This document shows positions 26,783-34,755 of a stretch of DNA of 64,000 nt, piece after piece. Numbering within the stretch: the stretch's first letter is position 1; every line of letters starts with the position of its first letter. The stretch spans positions 2,439,800 through 2,503,799 of the forward strand of contig OY282441.1 of NCBI GenBank assembly GCA_958296105.1. Direction: 5' to 3'. The position numbers were made by a program, and so were the translations under genes. The notes below the pieces were generated by a model. That model worked only from the letters and a program-made list of their open reading frames with translations, was not told the origin of the DNA and ran no database searches. Source of the DNA: an uncultured Dehalococcoidia bacterium. GTDB taxonomy: Bacteria > Chloroflexota > Dehalococcoidia > Lucifugimonadales > UBA1123.

Positions 26783-27606
26783 GCCTGCGCCTCCCTCGCC
26801 TCCGTCCGCCGCGCGGTGATGATGAACCCCGTGTGACCGACCATTCGGTGAGAAGGTCTTACGCTGCGCCCGCTCACGTTCCACTGGCGCATCATAATCT
26901 CCATCGTCTCGATCATGCCGAACGTCCGCTGCGCGCGCAGAGATCGCACCAGCTCTTCCACCTGCGGAACCGTGGGTACGAACCCGAAGAACAGCCCGCC
27001 CGCCGCCAGTCGCTCCGATGCGTGCGGGACGACGTGCCACGGCTCTGGCAGGTCCAGGACTACCCTGTCCAGATCGTCCTCCTCGAACCCCTCGTACACG
27101 TCGCCGATCTTCATTTCGAGATTGTCCCAGCGCTCGAAGTACCGCGCGATGTTCGCCTGCGCCTGATCTATCATGTCCTGTCGCAGGTCGTATGTGTAGA
27201 CGCGCCCCTCGTCTCCGACGGCGCGAAGCAGGAACATCGTCACCGCGCCGGATCCCGCGCCCGCCTCCAGCACCCGCGCCCCGCTGAAGATATCCGCGTA
27301 CACCAGCAGCGCGCCCAGGTCCTTCGGATACATCACCGTAGCCAGTCGCGGCATTCGCAGCGTCAGATCCGACAGCGTCGGACGCAGCGCCATCAGCCTG
27401 TGTCCTCTGCTCGTCGTCACCCAGCAGCCTTCCGCCCGTCCGATCAGGTCCGCCGCCGCGCAGTTCCCGGTGTGCGACTCGAACCGCGCCCCGTCCGTGA
27501 GCTGAAACATGTAGCTTCGCCCCCGTCGGTCGAGCAGCTGTATGTACTCGCCCTCCCTGAAGGGGCCGCGCCGCCGGATCGTCGAATTCGTCTCGGAGTC
27601 GTCCAT
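26773..27606 (-). CDS. trmI: tRNA (adenine-N1)-methyltransferase TrmI
   Basis: A 277-residue enzyme modifying A58 of tRNA to m1A. An N-terminal beta domain (FREGEYIQLLDRRGRSYMFQ) precedes the Rossmann methyltransferase domain with VLEAGAGSGAVTMFLL (motif I), YDLRQDMIDQA and the motif IV region VVLDLPEPWHVVP. The ATG at 27606 has GGAGG upstream; the open frame upstream of it is the peroxiredoxin tail in another frame. It is the last gene of the gcv-peroxiredoxin run. Confidence 0.93.
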   Translation of the reverse strand: MDDSETNSTIRRRGPFREGEYIQLLDRRGRSYMFQLTDGARFESHTGNCAAADLIGRAEGCWVTTSRGHRLMALRPTLSDLTLRMPRLATVMYPKDLGALLVYADIFSGARVLEAGAGSGAVTMFLLRAVGDEGRVYTYDLRQDMIDQAQANIARYFERWDNLEMKIGDVYEGFEEDDLDRVVLDLPEPWHVVPHASERLAAGGLFFGFVPTVPQVEELVRSLRAQRTFGMIETMEIMMRQWNVSGRSVRPSHRMVGHTGFIITARRTEAREAQAQE

Positions 27607-27650
27607 AGAACCTCCACGCCGCCGTGGGGAGCGGGCGTTATCGGACGGCG

Positions 27651-28118
27651 TCAGCCCTCCCCCAGCTTCTTCAGCTCGGCGAGGATGTCGCGCGGGTCCA
27701 CGTCGCCCGCCGCCGCGTAGGTCTGCTTGAACCTGATGACACCTTCCTTGTCGATGATTATCACCGCCCTGAAAGGCGCCCCCAGATTTTCGTTGAGAAT
27801 CCCGAGACTCTCGCACACCGCGCCGTGAGGCCAGTAGTCCGCCAAGAGCGGGTAGGGGATGGACCCCAGCGACGAGGCGAACGCCACCTGAGTCGGACGG
27901 GAGTCGCAGCTAACGCCCAGAACCTGAGCGCCGGCCTCCTCGAACGATGCGTTGTGAATCCGCATCGAGGAGACCTGATGCGTTCAACCGCCGGTGAACG
28001 AGAAGATGTGAAACGACAGTATGACGTTCTTCTTCCCTCGGTAGTCGCTCAGCGTTATCGGTTTTCCGTTGTGCGCCGGCAGCGTAAAATCCGGCGCAGT
28101 CTGACCTACTTCTGACAT
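27651..28118 (-). CDS. Peroxiredoxin with in-frame TGA at the peroxidatic cysteine: predicted selenoprotein
   Basis: Read through the TGA at 27986-27984, one frame encodes a 155-residue AhpC/TSA-family protein. It starts MSEVGQTAPDFTLPAHNGKP, reaches LSFHIFSFTGG, then U45, THQVSSMRIHNASFEEAGAQ, and ends ILAELKKLGEG. U45 sits exactly where peroxiredoxins carry the attacking Cys (TxxC), and homology continues in frame on both sides, so read-through as selenocysteine is more likely than a disabled gene. The ATG at 28118 has GGAGAAG upstream. The Pro of the PxxxTxxC motif is Ile. It should reduce peroxides with a selenol; it is 26 bases behind gcvPB. Confirmation needs selA/B/C/D elsewhere in the genome. 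Confidence 0.85.
27936..27982 (-). promoter_or_regulatory. Candidate bacterial SECIS element downstream of the peroxiredoxin UGA
   Basis: On the minus strand, 27972-27961 pairs with 27951-27936 (12 base pairs with one 4-base bulge) around the 9-base loop GATTCACAA. The loop begins with G and starts 23 bases after the TGA, within the usual range for bacterial SECIS. An alternative shorter hairpin, CGCATC/GATGCG (27982-27961), has AGGTCT in its loop, as in the E. coli fdhF SECIS, but lies unusually near the UGA. Confidence 0.55.
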
Positions 28119-28144
28119 GATTGGCTTCTCCATGATTTGACTTG

Positions 28145-29638
28145 CTATTCGCTCCCCCGCCGCCACCTCAGATCCGGCCTGCGCGCCGCGCGCGCCTCGT
28201 CCAGCCTCGTGTTCGGCGTATTGTGCGGCGCGTCGTGGAGCAGATCCGGGTCTTCAGCCGCCTCTTTCGCTATCGTCTTCATAACCTCTATGAAGAAATC
28301 CAGCGTCTCCTTCGATTCTGTCTCCGTCGGCTCGATCATCAGCGCCTCGTCCACGATCAGCGGAAAGTACATCGTGGGCGGATGGATGCCGTAGTCTATC
28401 AGCCGCTTCGCCACGTCCAGCGCGCGCGCTCCATGCTCGCGCCGAAGGCTGGACGCTGAGAATACCACCTCGTGCATACACGAGCGATCATACGGCAGAT
28501 CGTAGAAGCCGCGAAGCTGGCTGAGGACGTAGTTGGCGTTGATCACCGCATCCTCGCTGATCTGCGGGATGCCCTCTCTGCCGAGCGTGCGGATGTACGC
28601 CCACGCCCGCGCCAGCGCTCCGAAGTTGCCGTGGAACGCCCCCATGCGCCCGATGGTCTTTGGCGGCCTCTTCAACGAGAATCTTTCGTCCCCGCCCCCG
28701 TCTCTCTCGCCCCGCTCCGCAATCGGCGTGGGCAGATAGTCCACCAGCCGAGGCCCCGCTATCACCGGCCCCGCCCCCGGGCCTCCCCCGCCGTGCGGCT
28801 GCGTGAACGTCTTGTGAAGGTTCGAGTGAATCACGTCGAAGCCCAGATCCCCGAACTTTACCCTGCCCACTATCGCGTTCAGGTTGGCGCCGTCTCCGTA
28901 GACTATCCCTCCGGCGTCTCGCACGATCCGCGTCACGTCCAAGATGTTCGTATCGAACAGCCCGAGCGTGCTGGGCAGCGTGATCATCAGCCCCGCAAGA
29001 TTGTCGTCCACAGAGTCGCGGAGCGCGTCCAGATCGGTATTGCCGTTCGAGTCTGACGGCAGCGATACCACCTCGAAGCCCGCCATCGCCGCGGAAGCCG
29101 GATTCGTTCCGTGCGCCGAGTCCGGTATCAGAACATTCTTGCGCCCGTCGTCTCCGCGCTCTAGGTGGTAGGCGCGAGCCATCAGCATCCCCGCCAGCTC
29201 CCCGTCAGCCCCCGCCATTGGCGCGAGCGAGCATCCCGCCATCCCCGTAATCTCGTTCAGATACTCTTGCAGCTCCCACAGCAGCTTTATTGCGCCCTGC
29301 GCCGTCCCCTCTGGCTGAAGCGGGTGAATATCCGAGAAGCCCGGCAAGGACGCGATCTCGTCGTTCAGCTTCGGGTTGTACTTCATCGTGCAGCTGCCGA
29401 GCGGGTAGAAGTTGTGGTCTATCGAGAAGTTGAGCTGGCTGATCTGCGAGAAGTAGCGGACGATCTCCCCCTCCGACACTTCGGGCAGTTCGAGGTCGTC
29501 GCGCAGCATCGAGCCATCCGGCAGATCGGATTCGGGAACATCCAGACGCGGCAGCGTCGTGCCCAGCCTCCCCGGCCTGCTGCGATCCATCAGCAGCAGC
29601 CGACGCTCGCTCTCGTTCCTTTCGAAGAGTGTGGTCAT
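28145..29638 (-). CDS. gcvPB: Glycine dehydrogenase (decarboxylating) subunit 2
   Basis: A 497-residue PLP-dependent P-protein half. The PLP Lys is K276 in HSNLHKTFTQPHGGGGPG. FYPLGSCTMKYNPK and SAHGTNPASAAMAG are conserved family stretches. With GcvPA it decarboxylates glycine and passes the aminomethyl group to the lipoyl arm of GcvH. The ATG overlaps the gcvPA stop by four bases. The selenoprotein gene follows directly. Confidence 0.95.
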   Translation of the reverse strand: MTTLFERNESERRLLLMDRSRPGRLGTTLPRLDVPESDLPDGSMLRDDLELPEVSEGEIVRYFSQISQLNFSIDHNFYPLGSCTMKYNPKLNDEIASLPGFSDIHPLQPEGTAQGAIKLLWELQEYLNEITGMAGCSLAPMAGADGELAGMLMARAYHLERGDDGRKNVLIPDSAHGTNPASAAMAGFEVVSLPSDSNGNTDLDALRDSVDDNLAGLMITLPSTLGLFDTNILDVTRIVRDAGGIVYGDGANLNAIVGRVKFGDLGFDVIHSNLHKTFTQPHGGGGPGAGPVIAGPRLVDYLPTPIAERGERDGGGDERFSLKRPPKTIGRMGAFHGNFGALARAWAYIRTLGREGIPQISEDAVINANYVLSQLRGFYDLPYDRSCMHEVVFSASSLRREHGARALDVAKRLIDYGIHPPTMYFPLIVDEALMIEPTETESKETLDFFIEVMKTIAKEAAEDPDLLHDAPHNTPNTRLDEARAARRPDLRWRRGSE

Positions 29639-30966
29639 CCTCCGCCTCCGAACTCCCCGAGCGCCTTTGCAAAAGACTCTATCTCTTCTCGGCTGTTCAT
29701 CTCCGTCACGCACACCAGCATCCCGTTCTCCACCGAGCCGCTTACGTCTAGGCCGCCGATTATCCTGAGATTCAGCAGACGCTCGTTTATCTCCGAGGGC
29801 GGCAGTGGACACTCCACGACGAACTCTTGGAAGAACGTACCGCGCATCGGCAGCGAGTAGCCGGGTATGCCTTCGATCAGACTCGCCGCGTAGTGCGCCT
29901 TGTGGTAGCACAGCTCGGCGATGCGCCTCAGCCCTCGCCTGCCGAACGAGGCCGCGTAAACCGTGGACATCAGCGCGATCAGCGCCACCGCCGTGCATAT
30001 GTTGGAAGTGGCGCGCTCCCGCCTTATGTGCTGCTCTCTGGTCTGGAGCGTCAGCACGTATGCCTCTCTGCCTCGCGTGTCCACCGTCCTGCCGACTATC
30101 CTGCCCGGCATCTGCCTAACGTAGGCGCGCTTGCACGCGAACAGCCCCACGTATGGGCCGCCGAACGCGGGCGCGACTCCGAGCGCCTGCCCCTCGCCCA
30201 CGACTATATCCGCGCCGTAGTCGGCTGGCGGCTTGAACATTCCCAGAGAGACGGGATCCACGCTCACTATCAGCAGCGCGCCGCTCTCGCGCGCCAGCTT
30301 GCTCAGCCTGTCGAGGTCTTCCATATAGCCGAAGAAGTTGGGCTGCTGAACTATCACGCACGCCGTCCCGTCTTCGATTCGCGTGTCGGACGCGCTGATC
30401 GTGTCCACCGCCAAGCCCGGCGCCTGAGTATAAGTGTCCAGCACCTCGCGGTACAGCGGCGATGCCGAGTCCACTATCGCCACGCGCTCGCGCCTCGTAA
30501 TTCGCGCCGCCATCAGCGCCGCCTCCGCCATCGAGGTGGAGCCGTCGTACATCCCCAGGTTGGCAACGTCCATCCCCGTGAGCTGGCAGATCATGCTCTG
30601 GAACTCGAACGCCGTCTGAAGCGTACCCTGCGACACCTCCGGCTGATACGGAGTGTACGCCGTCATATACTCGCTGCGGCTCGCAATCTGGCGCACCACC
30701 GCCGGGACGTGATGCCGATACGATCCCGCGCCCAGGAAGCAGGCGTACTCGCCCGGAACGCAGTTGGTCGCCGCAAGCTCCGCAGCGTACCTGCCTAGCT
30801 CCAGCTCGTCCAAGCCGCGCGGCAGATCGAGGTCGTAGTTCAGGTAGCCGTCTGGAACGTCTGCGAACAGCTCGTCCACCGAATCCACGCCGATAGCGTC
30901 GAGCATCGCCCGCCTGTCGGCGTCCGTGTTGGGGACATATGGAGACTGAAACGAATCACTGACCAT
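29635..30966 (-). CDS. gcvPA: Glycine dehydrogenase (decarboxylating) subunit 1
   Basis: A 443-residue P-protein N-terminal half, recognisable by FLGAGSYRHHVPAVV, TAYTPYQPEVSQGTLQ and YDGSTSMAEAALMA. It forms an alpha2beta2 enzyme with GcvPB. Its ATG at 30966 is preceded by GGAAGG lying inside the first unit of a tandem repeat that fills the gap to gcvH. Confidence 0.95.
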   Translation of the reverse strand: MVSDSFQSPYVPNTDADRRAMLDAIGVDSVDELFADVPDGYLNYDLDLPRGLDELELGRYAAELAATNCVPGEYACFLGAGSYRHHVPAVVRQIASRSEYMTAYTPYQPEVSQGTLQTAFEFQSMICQLTGMDVANLGMYDGSTSMAEAALMAARITRRERVAIVDSASPLYREVLDTYTQAPGLAVDTISASDTRIEDGTACVIVQQPNFFGYMEDLDRLSKLARESGALLIVSVDPVSLGMFKPPADYGADIVVGEGQALGVAPAFGGPYVGLFACKRAYVRQMPGRIVGRTVDTRGREAYVLTLQTREQHIRRERATSNICTAVALIALMSTVYAASFGRRGLRRIAELCYHKAHYAASLIEGIPGYSLPMRGTFFQEFVVECPLPPSEINERLLNLRIIGGLDVSGSVENGMLVCVTEMNSREEIESFAKALGEFGGGG

Positions 30967-31200
30967 CAGAGCAACCTTCCAACCCCCTCCCTAGATGAGA
31001 GAGGACAGAGCAACCTTGCCAGCCCCTCTCCCAGATGAGAGAGGGCAGGTGTAGAGCAACCTTCCAGCTTTCCCCTTCCTAGATGGGAGAATGCAAGAGC
31101 AACCTTCTAGACCCGCCCCCCTCTCCCTAGATGGGAGAATGCAAGAGCAACCTGCCACCTGCCCTCTCCCTAGACAGGAGAGGGCAGGTGTGAGGGTGAA
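30967..31200. repeat. Repeat block between gcvH and gcvPA: multiplied gcvPA leader
   Basis: Five imperfect units start with AGAGCAACCT (phases near 31052, 31095 and 31142 and two earlier at 30967 and 31006, spacing 39-47 bases). Each contains a CCCTCTCCC-type palindrome. The unit touching gcvPA gives that gene its ribosome-binding site (GGAAGGTTGCTCTG on the minus strand), so the repeat is a multiplied leader. No gene is seen. Confidence 0.85.
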
Positions 31201-31216
31201 AAATCCAAGAACTGCG

Positions 31217-31603
31217 CTACGCCTCAGCATCGAGGAATGCGGTGTAGTCAGCCGCGCTCATCAGCCCATCCATCTCGGACGAGTCCGAGACCTCCACGCG
31301 CAGCATCCAGCCATCGCCGTATGGACTGTCGTTCACCAGCTCGGGGCTGTCCGTCAGCGCCTCGTTGCGCTCCAAGACCCTACCGCTCACTGGCGAGTAC
31401 AGATCGGACACCGCCTTGACCGACTCGATCTCGCCCATCTTCTCGAACTGGACGACGTCTTCGCCCACATCGGGAAGCTCTACGAACACCACGTCGCCGA
31501 GGTTGTCCTGCGCGAAGTGGGTGATTCCCACCGTAGCCGCGCCTGAGCCGTCCGACCGCGCCCACTCGTGTTCTCTGGAATACTTGAGTCCTTCGGGATT
31601 CAT
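31217..31603 (-). CDS. gcvH: Glycine cleavage system H protein
   Basis: A 128-residue lipoyl carrier. The lipoylated Lys is K63 in GEIESVKAVSDLYSPVSG. YSREHEWARSDG opens the domain as usual. The ATG at 31603 overlaps the gcvT stop by four bases and has CGGAGAA upstream, which decides it over an in-frame start at 31642 lying inside gcvT. Confidence 0.95.
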   Translation of the reverse strand: MNPEGLKYSREHEWARSDGSGAATVGITHFAQDNLGDVVFVELPDVGEDVVQFEKMGEIESVKAVSDLYSPVSGRVLERNEALTDSPELVNDSPYGDGWMLRVEVSDSSEMDGLMSAADYTAFLDAEA

Positions 31604-32697
31604 CGCGTTCTCCGACGGTAGAAAGGCAGGGGAACTGTCCACACTTCGACCGGGCGACCCCGAATCTCCACATCGAGAAGGGTCTCCGGCTCCGAGTGCA
31701 CCGTAGGAACATATCCCATACCTATGTTCAAGTCAAGCGTGGGAGACGGTCCCCCGGAGGTAACCAAGCCGATGGCCCATTCGCCATCTAATATCTTGTA
31801 TCCGGGCCGCGCGATTCCCCTGCCTGACACCCGAAACCCCGTCAGCCTGCGCTCGTGGGGCCATTCCAGACGCAGCTGGCGCAGCTCTTCGCCCGCCAGA
31901 TAGCCCTCTCTGTCCGGCTCCACGAACCTGCCCAGCCGCGCCTCGTATGGATTCGTGGAAGTGTCTATGTCGTTTCCGTACAGCGGCAGTCCGGCTTCCA
32001 GCCGTAAGACGTCCCTCGCGCCCAGCCCGCACGCCTTCGCGCCCAGCTCCATCAGAGACTCCCACAGCGCCGCCGCCCTCTCGCTCGGCAGCATGATCTC
32101 GAAGCCGTCCTCGCCCGTGTAGCCAGTGCGCGCCAGGAACGCATCCGCGCCCGACACGGCGGCGTTCACGGCGCGGAACGGGCGCACTCTGGATAGATCC
32201 CTGTCCGTCAGCCGCTGAAGCGTCTCCGCCGCGCTCGGCCCCTGGCAGGCGATCATCGCCACGTCTTCGGTGACGTTTGCTATACTGACGTCTTCGCCCG
32301 AATGTTCGCGCAGCCAATCCAGAACCGTGTCCGTGTTCGATGCGTTGGGTATCAGCAAGAAGCGATCTTCGGCGCGCCGATAGATTATGCAGTCGTCGAT
32401 GATGCCGCCGCGCTCGTCGCATATCAGGTTGTAGCGCGCGCGTCCGGTGCGGATGCGATGCGGGTCCACACTCAGCACGGCATTCAGCAGCCCGAGCGCG
32501 CCCCCTCCCCCGATCTCGATTCTGCCCATGTGCGACACGTCGAACAGCCCCGCCCCGCCGCGAACCGCCCGCGTCTCGTCGATGATGCTTCCGTAGCGCG
32601 TGGGCATCTCCCACCCCGCGAACGGAGCGAACCGCGCGCCAAGCGCGGCGTGCGCGGCATACAGAGGAGTATGGCGAAGTGTGGCATCGTGAGTCAT
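31600..32697 (-). CDS. gcvT: Glycine cleavage system T protein (aminomethyltransferase)
   Basis: A 365-residue folate-dependent enzyme moving the methylene group from GcvH to tetrahydrofolate. It shows RHTPLYAAHAALGARFAPFAGWEMP, VSHMGRIEIGG, and LARTGYTGEDGFEI, all conserved. The ATG at 32697 has GGGAGAA upstream. It is the first gene of the gcvT-H-PA-PB-peroxiredoxin-trmI series. Confidence 0.95.
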   Translation of the reverse strand: MTHDATLRHTPLYAAHAALGARFAPFAGWEMPTRYGSIIDETRAVRGGAGLFDVSHMGRIEIGGGGALGLLNAVLSVDPHRIRTGRARYNLICDERGGIIDDCIIYRRAEDRFLLIPNASNTDTVLDWLREHSGEDVSIANVTEDVAMIACQGPSAAETLQRLTDRDLSRVRPFRAVNAAVSGADAFLARTGYTGEDGFEIMLPSERAAALWESLMELGAKACGLGARDVLRLEAGLPLYGNDIDTSTNPYEARLGRFVEPDREGYLAGEELRQLRLEWPHERRLTGFRVSGRGIARPGYKILDGEWAIGLVTSGGPSPTLDLNIGMGYVPTVHSEPETLLDVEIRGRPVEVWTVPLPFYRRRTR

Positions 32698-32719
32698 GGA
32701 TTCTCCCAATCTTACTGAC

Positions 32720-32747
32720 AGTTTACATTCCCGTGTCAGCCAGTCAA
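32720..32747 (-). promoter_or_regulatory. Promoter of the gcv operon
   Basis: Minus-strand TTGACT (32747-32742) and TAAACT (32725-32720), spacer 16. The leader to the gcvT start is only about 15-20 bases, leaving no room for a glycine riboswitch, and none is seen. Confidence 0.6.
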
Positions 32748-32836
32748 GGGGATGGGAGAGTTTGCAAGAGCGCAATTCTGAGGAGTTTCGAGTTTGCGCT
32801 CGGAAGCCACCCCGCGCCACTCGACATTCCAGCAGC

Positions 32837-33730
32837 CTACAGCTGCCTCAGACGCGGGTCTATGCGATCTCGCAGCCAGTCCCCAAGAAAGTTGAGAGAC
32901 ATCACCATCAGGAAGATCGTGATTCCCGGATAGACCGAGATCCACCAGGCATCTCTCAGGTAGTCCCGTCCGTCCGCGATCATCGACCCTAGCGTGGGAG
33001 TCGGCGGCGGAATGCCTGCCCCCAGAAAGCTCAGGGACGCCTCCGCCAGCACCAGCTGCCCCGCGCGCAGAGTCGCCACCACGACCACCGTGTTCGTGAC
33101 CCCCGGGAGAAGGTGTTTGATCAGGATGCGCGGCGTGGACGCTCCCGCCACCCTCGCCAGCGATACGTAGTCCCTCTCGCGCAGCGTCAGCACCTCCGCC
33201 CTGATGTAGCGCACGTAGCTAGACCACACCAGCAGAGCCAGAAGCCCCATGATCGTCCACACCCCCTGCCCGACCACCGCCGCGATCAGCAGCGCAATCA
33301 TCAGGAACGGGAACGCGAACCATATATCCACGATCCGCATGATCACTTCATCGAGAATGCCGCCGAAGTAGCCCGCGATCAGGCCTAGAAGAGTGCCGAC
33401 CACGGTGCCTGTCACCAGAGCGACCACCGCCACCATCAGCGACACCCGCGAGCCGTGCGCCACGCGGCTGAACACGTCCCTGCCCACGTGGTCGCTGCCG
33501 AAGACGTGATTCGCGCTTCCGCCCTCCGCGCCCAGCGGCGGCGCCAGCCGCTCGCGCAAGTTCCCCGCTAGCGGATCGTGCCTCGATATGACGGGCGCTA
33601 ATATCGCCATCAGCACCAAGACGACTAGCACGACTACCGGAACCACAGGCCAGCGCATCAGGAAATCCCGCGTGCGCAAGACGTGTCCCAAGACGCCCGT
33701 CGGCGGCGGACGCAGCGCTTCTATGGTCAT
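32837..33730 (-). CDS. ABC transporter permease, DppC/OppC type
   Basis: A 297-residue membrane protein with an N-terminal helix (VVPVVVLVVLVLMAILAPVI), the extracytoplasmic DPLAGNLRERLAPPL stretch and VFGSDHVGRDVFSRVAHGSR, which mark the DppC/OppC family. The EAA loop is ARVAGASTPRILIKHLLPG. The ATG overlaps the upstream permease stop by four bases. The substrate cannot be fixed; peptides, nickel or small organic solutes are family possibilities. Confidence 0.9.
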   Translation of the reverse strand: MTIEALRPPPTGVLGHVLRTRDFLMRWPVVPVVVLVVLVLMAILAPVISRHDPLAGNLRERLAPPLGAEGGSANHVFGSDHVGRDVFSRVAHGSRVSLMVAVVALVTGTVVGTLLGLIAGYFGGILDEVIMRIVDIWFAFPFLMIALLIAAVVGQGVWTIMGLLALLVWSSYVRYIRAEVLTLRERDYVSLARVAGASTPRILIKHLLPGVTNTVVVVATLRAGQLVLAEASLSFLGAGIPPPTPTLGSMIADGRDYLRDAWWISVYPGITIFLMVMSLNFLGDWLRDRIDPRLRQL

Positions 33731-34662
33731 GAGTACCTGATCCGCGGGTCCAGCAGACCGTACATGATATCCACTATGAAGTTGGCGATTATGAACAGCA
33801 CCGTGAAGATGAGGACTATCGCCACGATCACGTTGATGTTGTTCGTGGCTACCGCCTGAACCGCGTACTGCCCGATCCCAGGCCACGCGAACACCGCCTC
33901 GACCAGGACCGACCCTGTGATGAACCCGGCAAGCACCAGCGCGGTGGCGGTCAGCGGTATGAGCGATGCGTTGCGAAAGGCGTGCTTCCAGATTATCGTC
34001 CTGTACGGCACACCCTTGGCCCTAGCCAGCTTGACGTACTCCGAATCCAGCACTTCCAGCATCGCCGAGCGCGTGAAGCGCAGATAGCCCGCGGCCGGCA
34101 GCCACGCCAAGACCACCGCAGGCATGATGTAGTTCCGCACCGCGAAACCCTCGCCCATCCCCGCGGCCGGCAGCCAGTCCAGCCACACCGTGAACAGCAT
34201 GATAGCCAGTATGCCCGCCCAGAAGGTGGGCACCGCCTGCCCGAACAGCGCGAATCCCCTCGACAGGTAATCCCAGAAGGAAGCCCTGTTGATCGCGGAG
34301 ACGACGCCCAGAGGAATGCCTATGACGGTCGCCACCACCCACGAAACGAGTCCCAGCTTTGCGGACGGCCCTATCTTCTCGGTCAGCTTGGGCAGCACCG
34401 GCTTGTCGTCGTGCAGGTCCTTGCCGAAGTCACCCTGCATCATGGCGATGGTCCAGTAGAAGAACTGCACTGGCACCGGCTTGTCCAGATGCAGCTCCTT
34501 TCCGAGCCGCTCCCAAGTCTCGGACGACATCCCATATCCGGCCTGTCCGATCAGCGTGTACCTCGGGTCCGCCAGCCCTCTGGATAGGCCAAACACCAGC
34601 ATGGACGCCGCCGCGACCGCCAAGAGTGACGTGATCATGCGCCGGATGATGAAAGTGGTCAA
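33727..34662 (-). CDS. ABC transporter permease, DppB/OppB type
   Basis: A 311-residue membrane protein opening with FIIRRMITSLLAVAAASMLVF, then a helix series and the EAA loop KLARAKGVPYRTIIWKHAFR. FAWPGIGQYAVQAV is characteristic of the family. It pairs with the DppC-type gene downstream. No ATP-binding subunit genes are in the window, so these must be elsewhere. Confidence 0.9.
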   Translation of the reverse strand: MTTFIIRRMITSLLAVAAASMLVFGLSRGLADPRYTLIGQAGYGMSSETWERLGKELHLDKPVPVQFFYWTIAMMQGDFGKDLHDDKPVLPKLTEKIGPSAKLGLVSWVVATVIGIPLGVVSAINRASFWDYLSRGFALFGQAVPTFWAGILAIMLFTVWLDWLPAAGMGEGFAVRNYIMPAVVLAWLPAAGYLRFTRSAMLEVLDSEYVKLARAKGVPYRTIIWKHAFRNASLIPLTATALVLAGFITGSVLVEAVFAWPGIGQYAVQAVATNNINVIVAIVLIFTVLFIIANFIVDIMYGLLDPRIRYS

Positions 34663-34755
34663 AGTAGCTGCCGCCAGTCCATAGCTGTTTGCTCCTGCGT
34701 CAGTTGGGCAGGACTCTCGATCCTGCCCAACCGTCTTGGCTTGCCGTATTTCGGC

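Noticed and set aside
27607-27816. N-terminal extension of TrmI
   Set aside because: It lies in the peroxiredoxin coding region in another frame; GGAGG before 27606 decides the start.
27651-28166. Two independent small ORFs (peroxiredoxin N- and C-terminal halves), or a nonsense-mutated pseudogene
   Set aside because: Both are in the same frame with intact family sequence on each side, and the TGA is exactly at the active-site Cys position.
32698-32836. Glycine riboswitch before gcvT
   Set aside because: The promoter leaves a leader of fewer than about 25 bases, and no conserved glycine aptamer sequence is seen.
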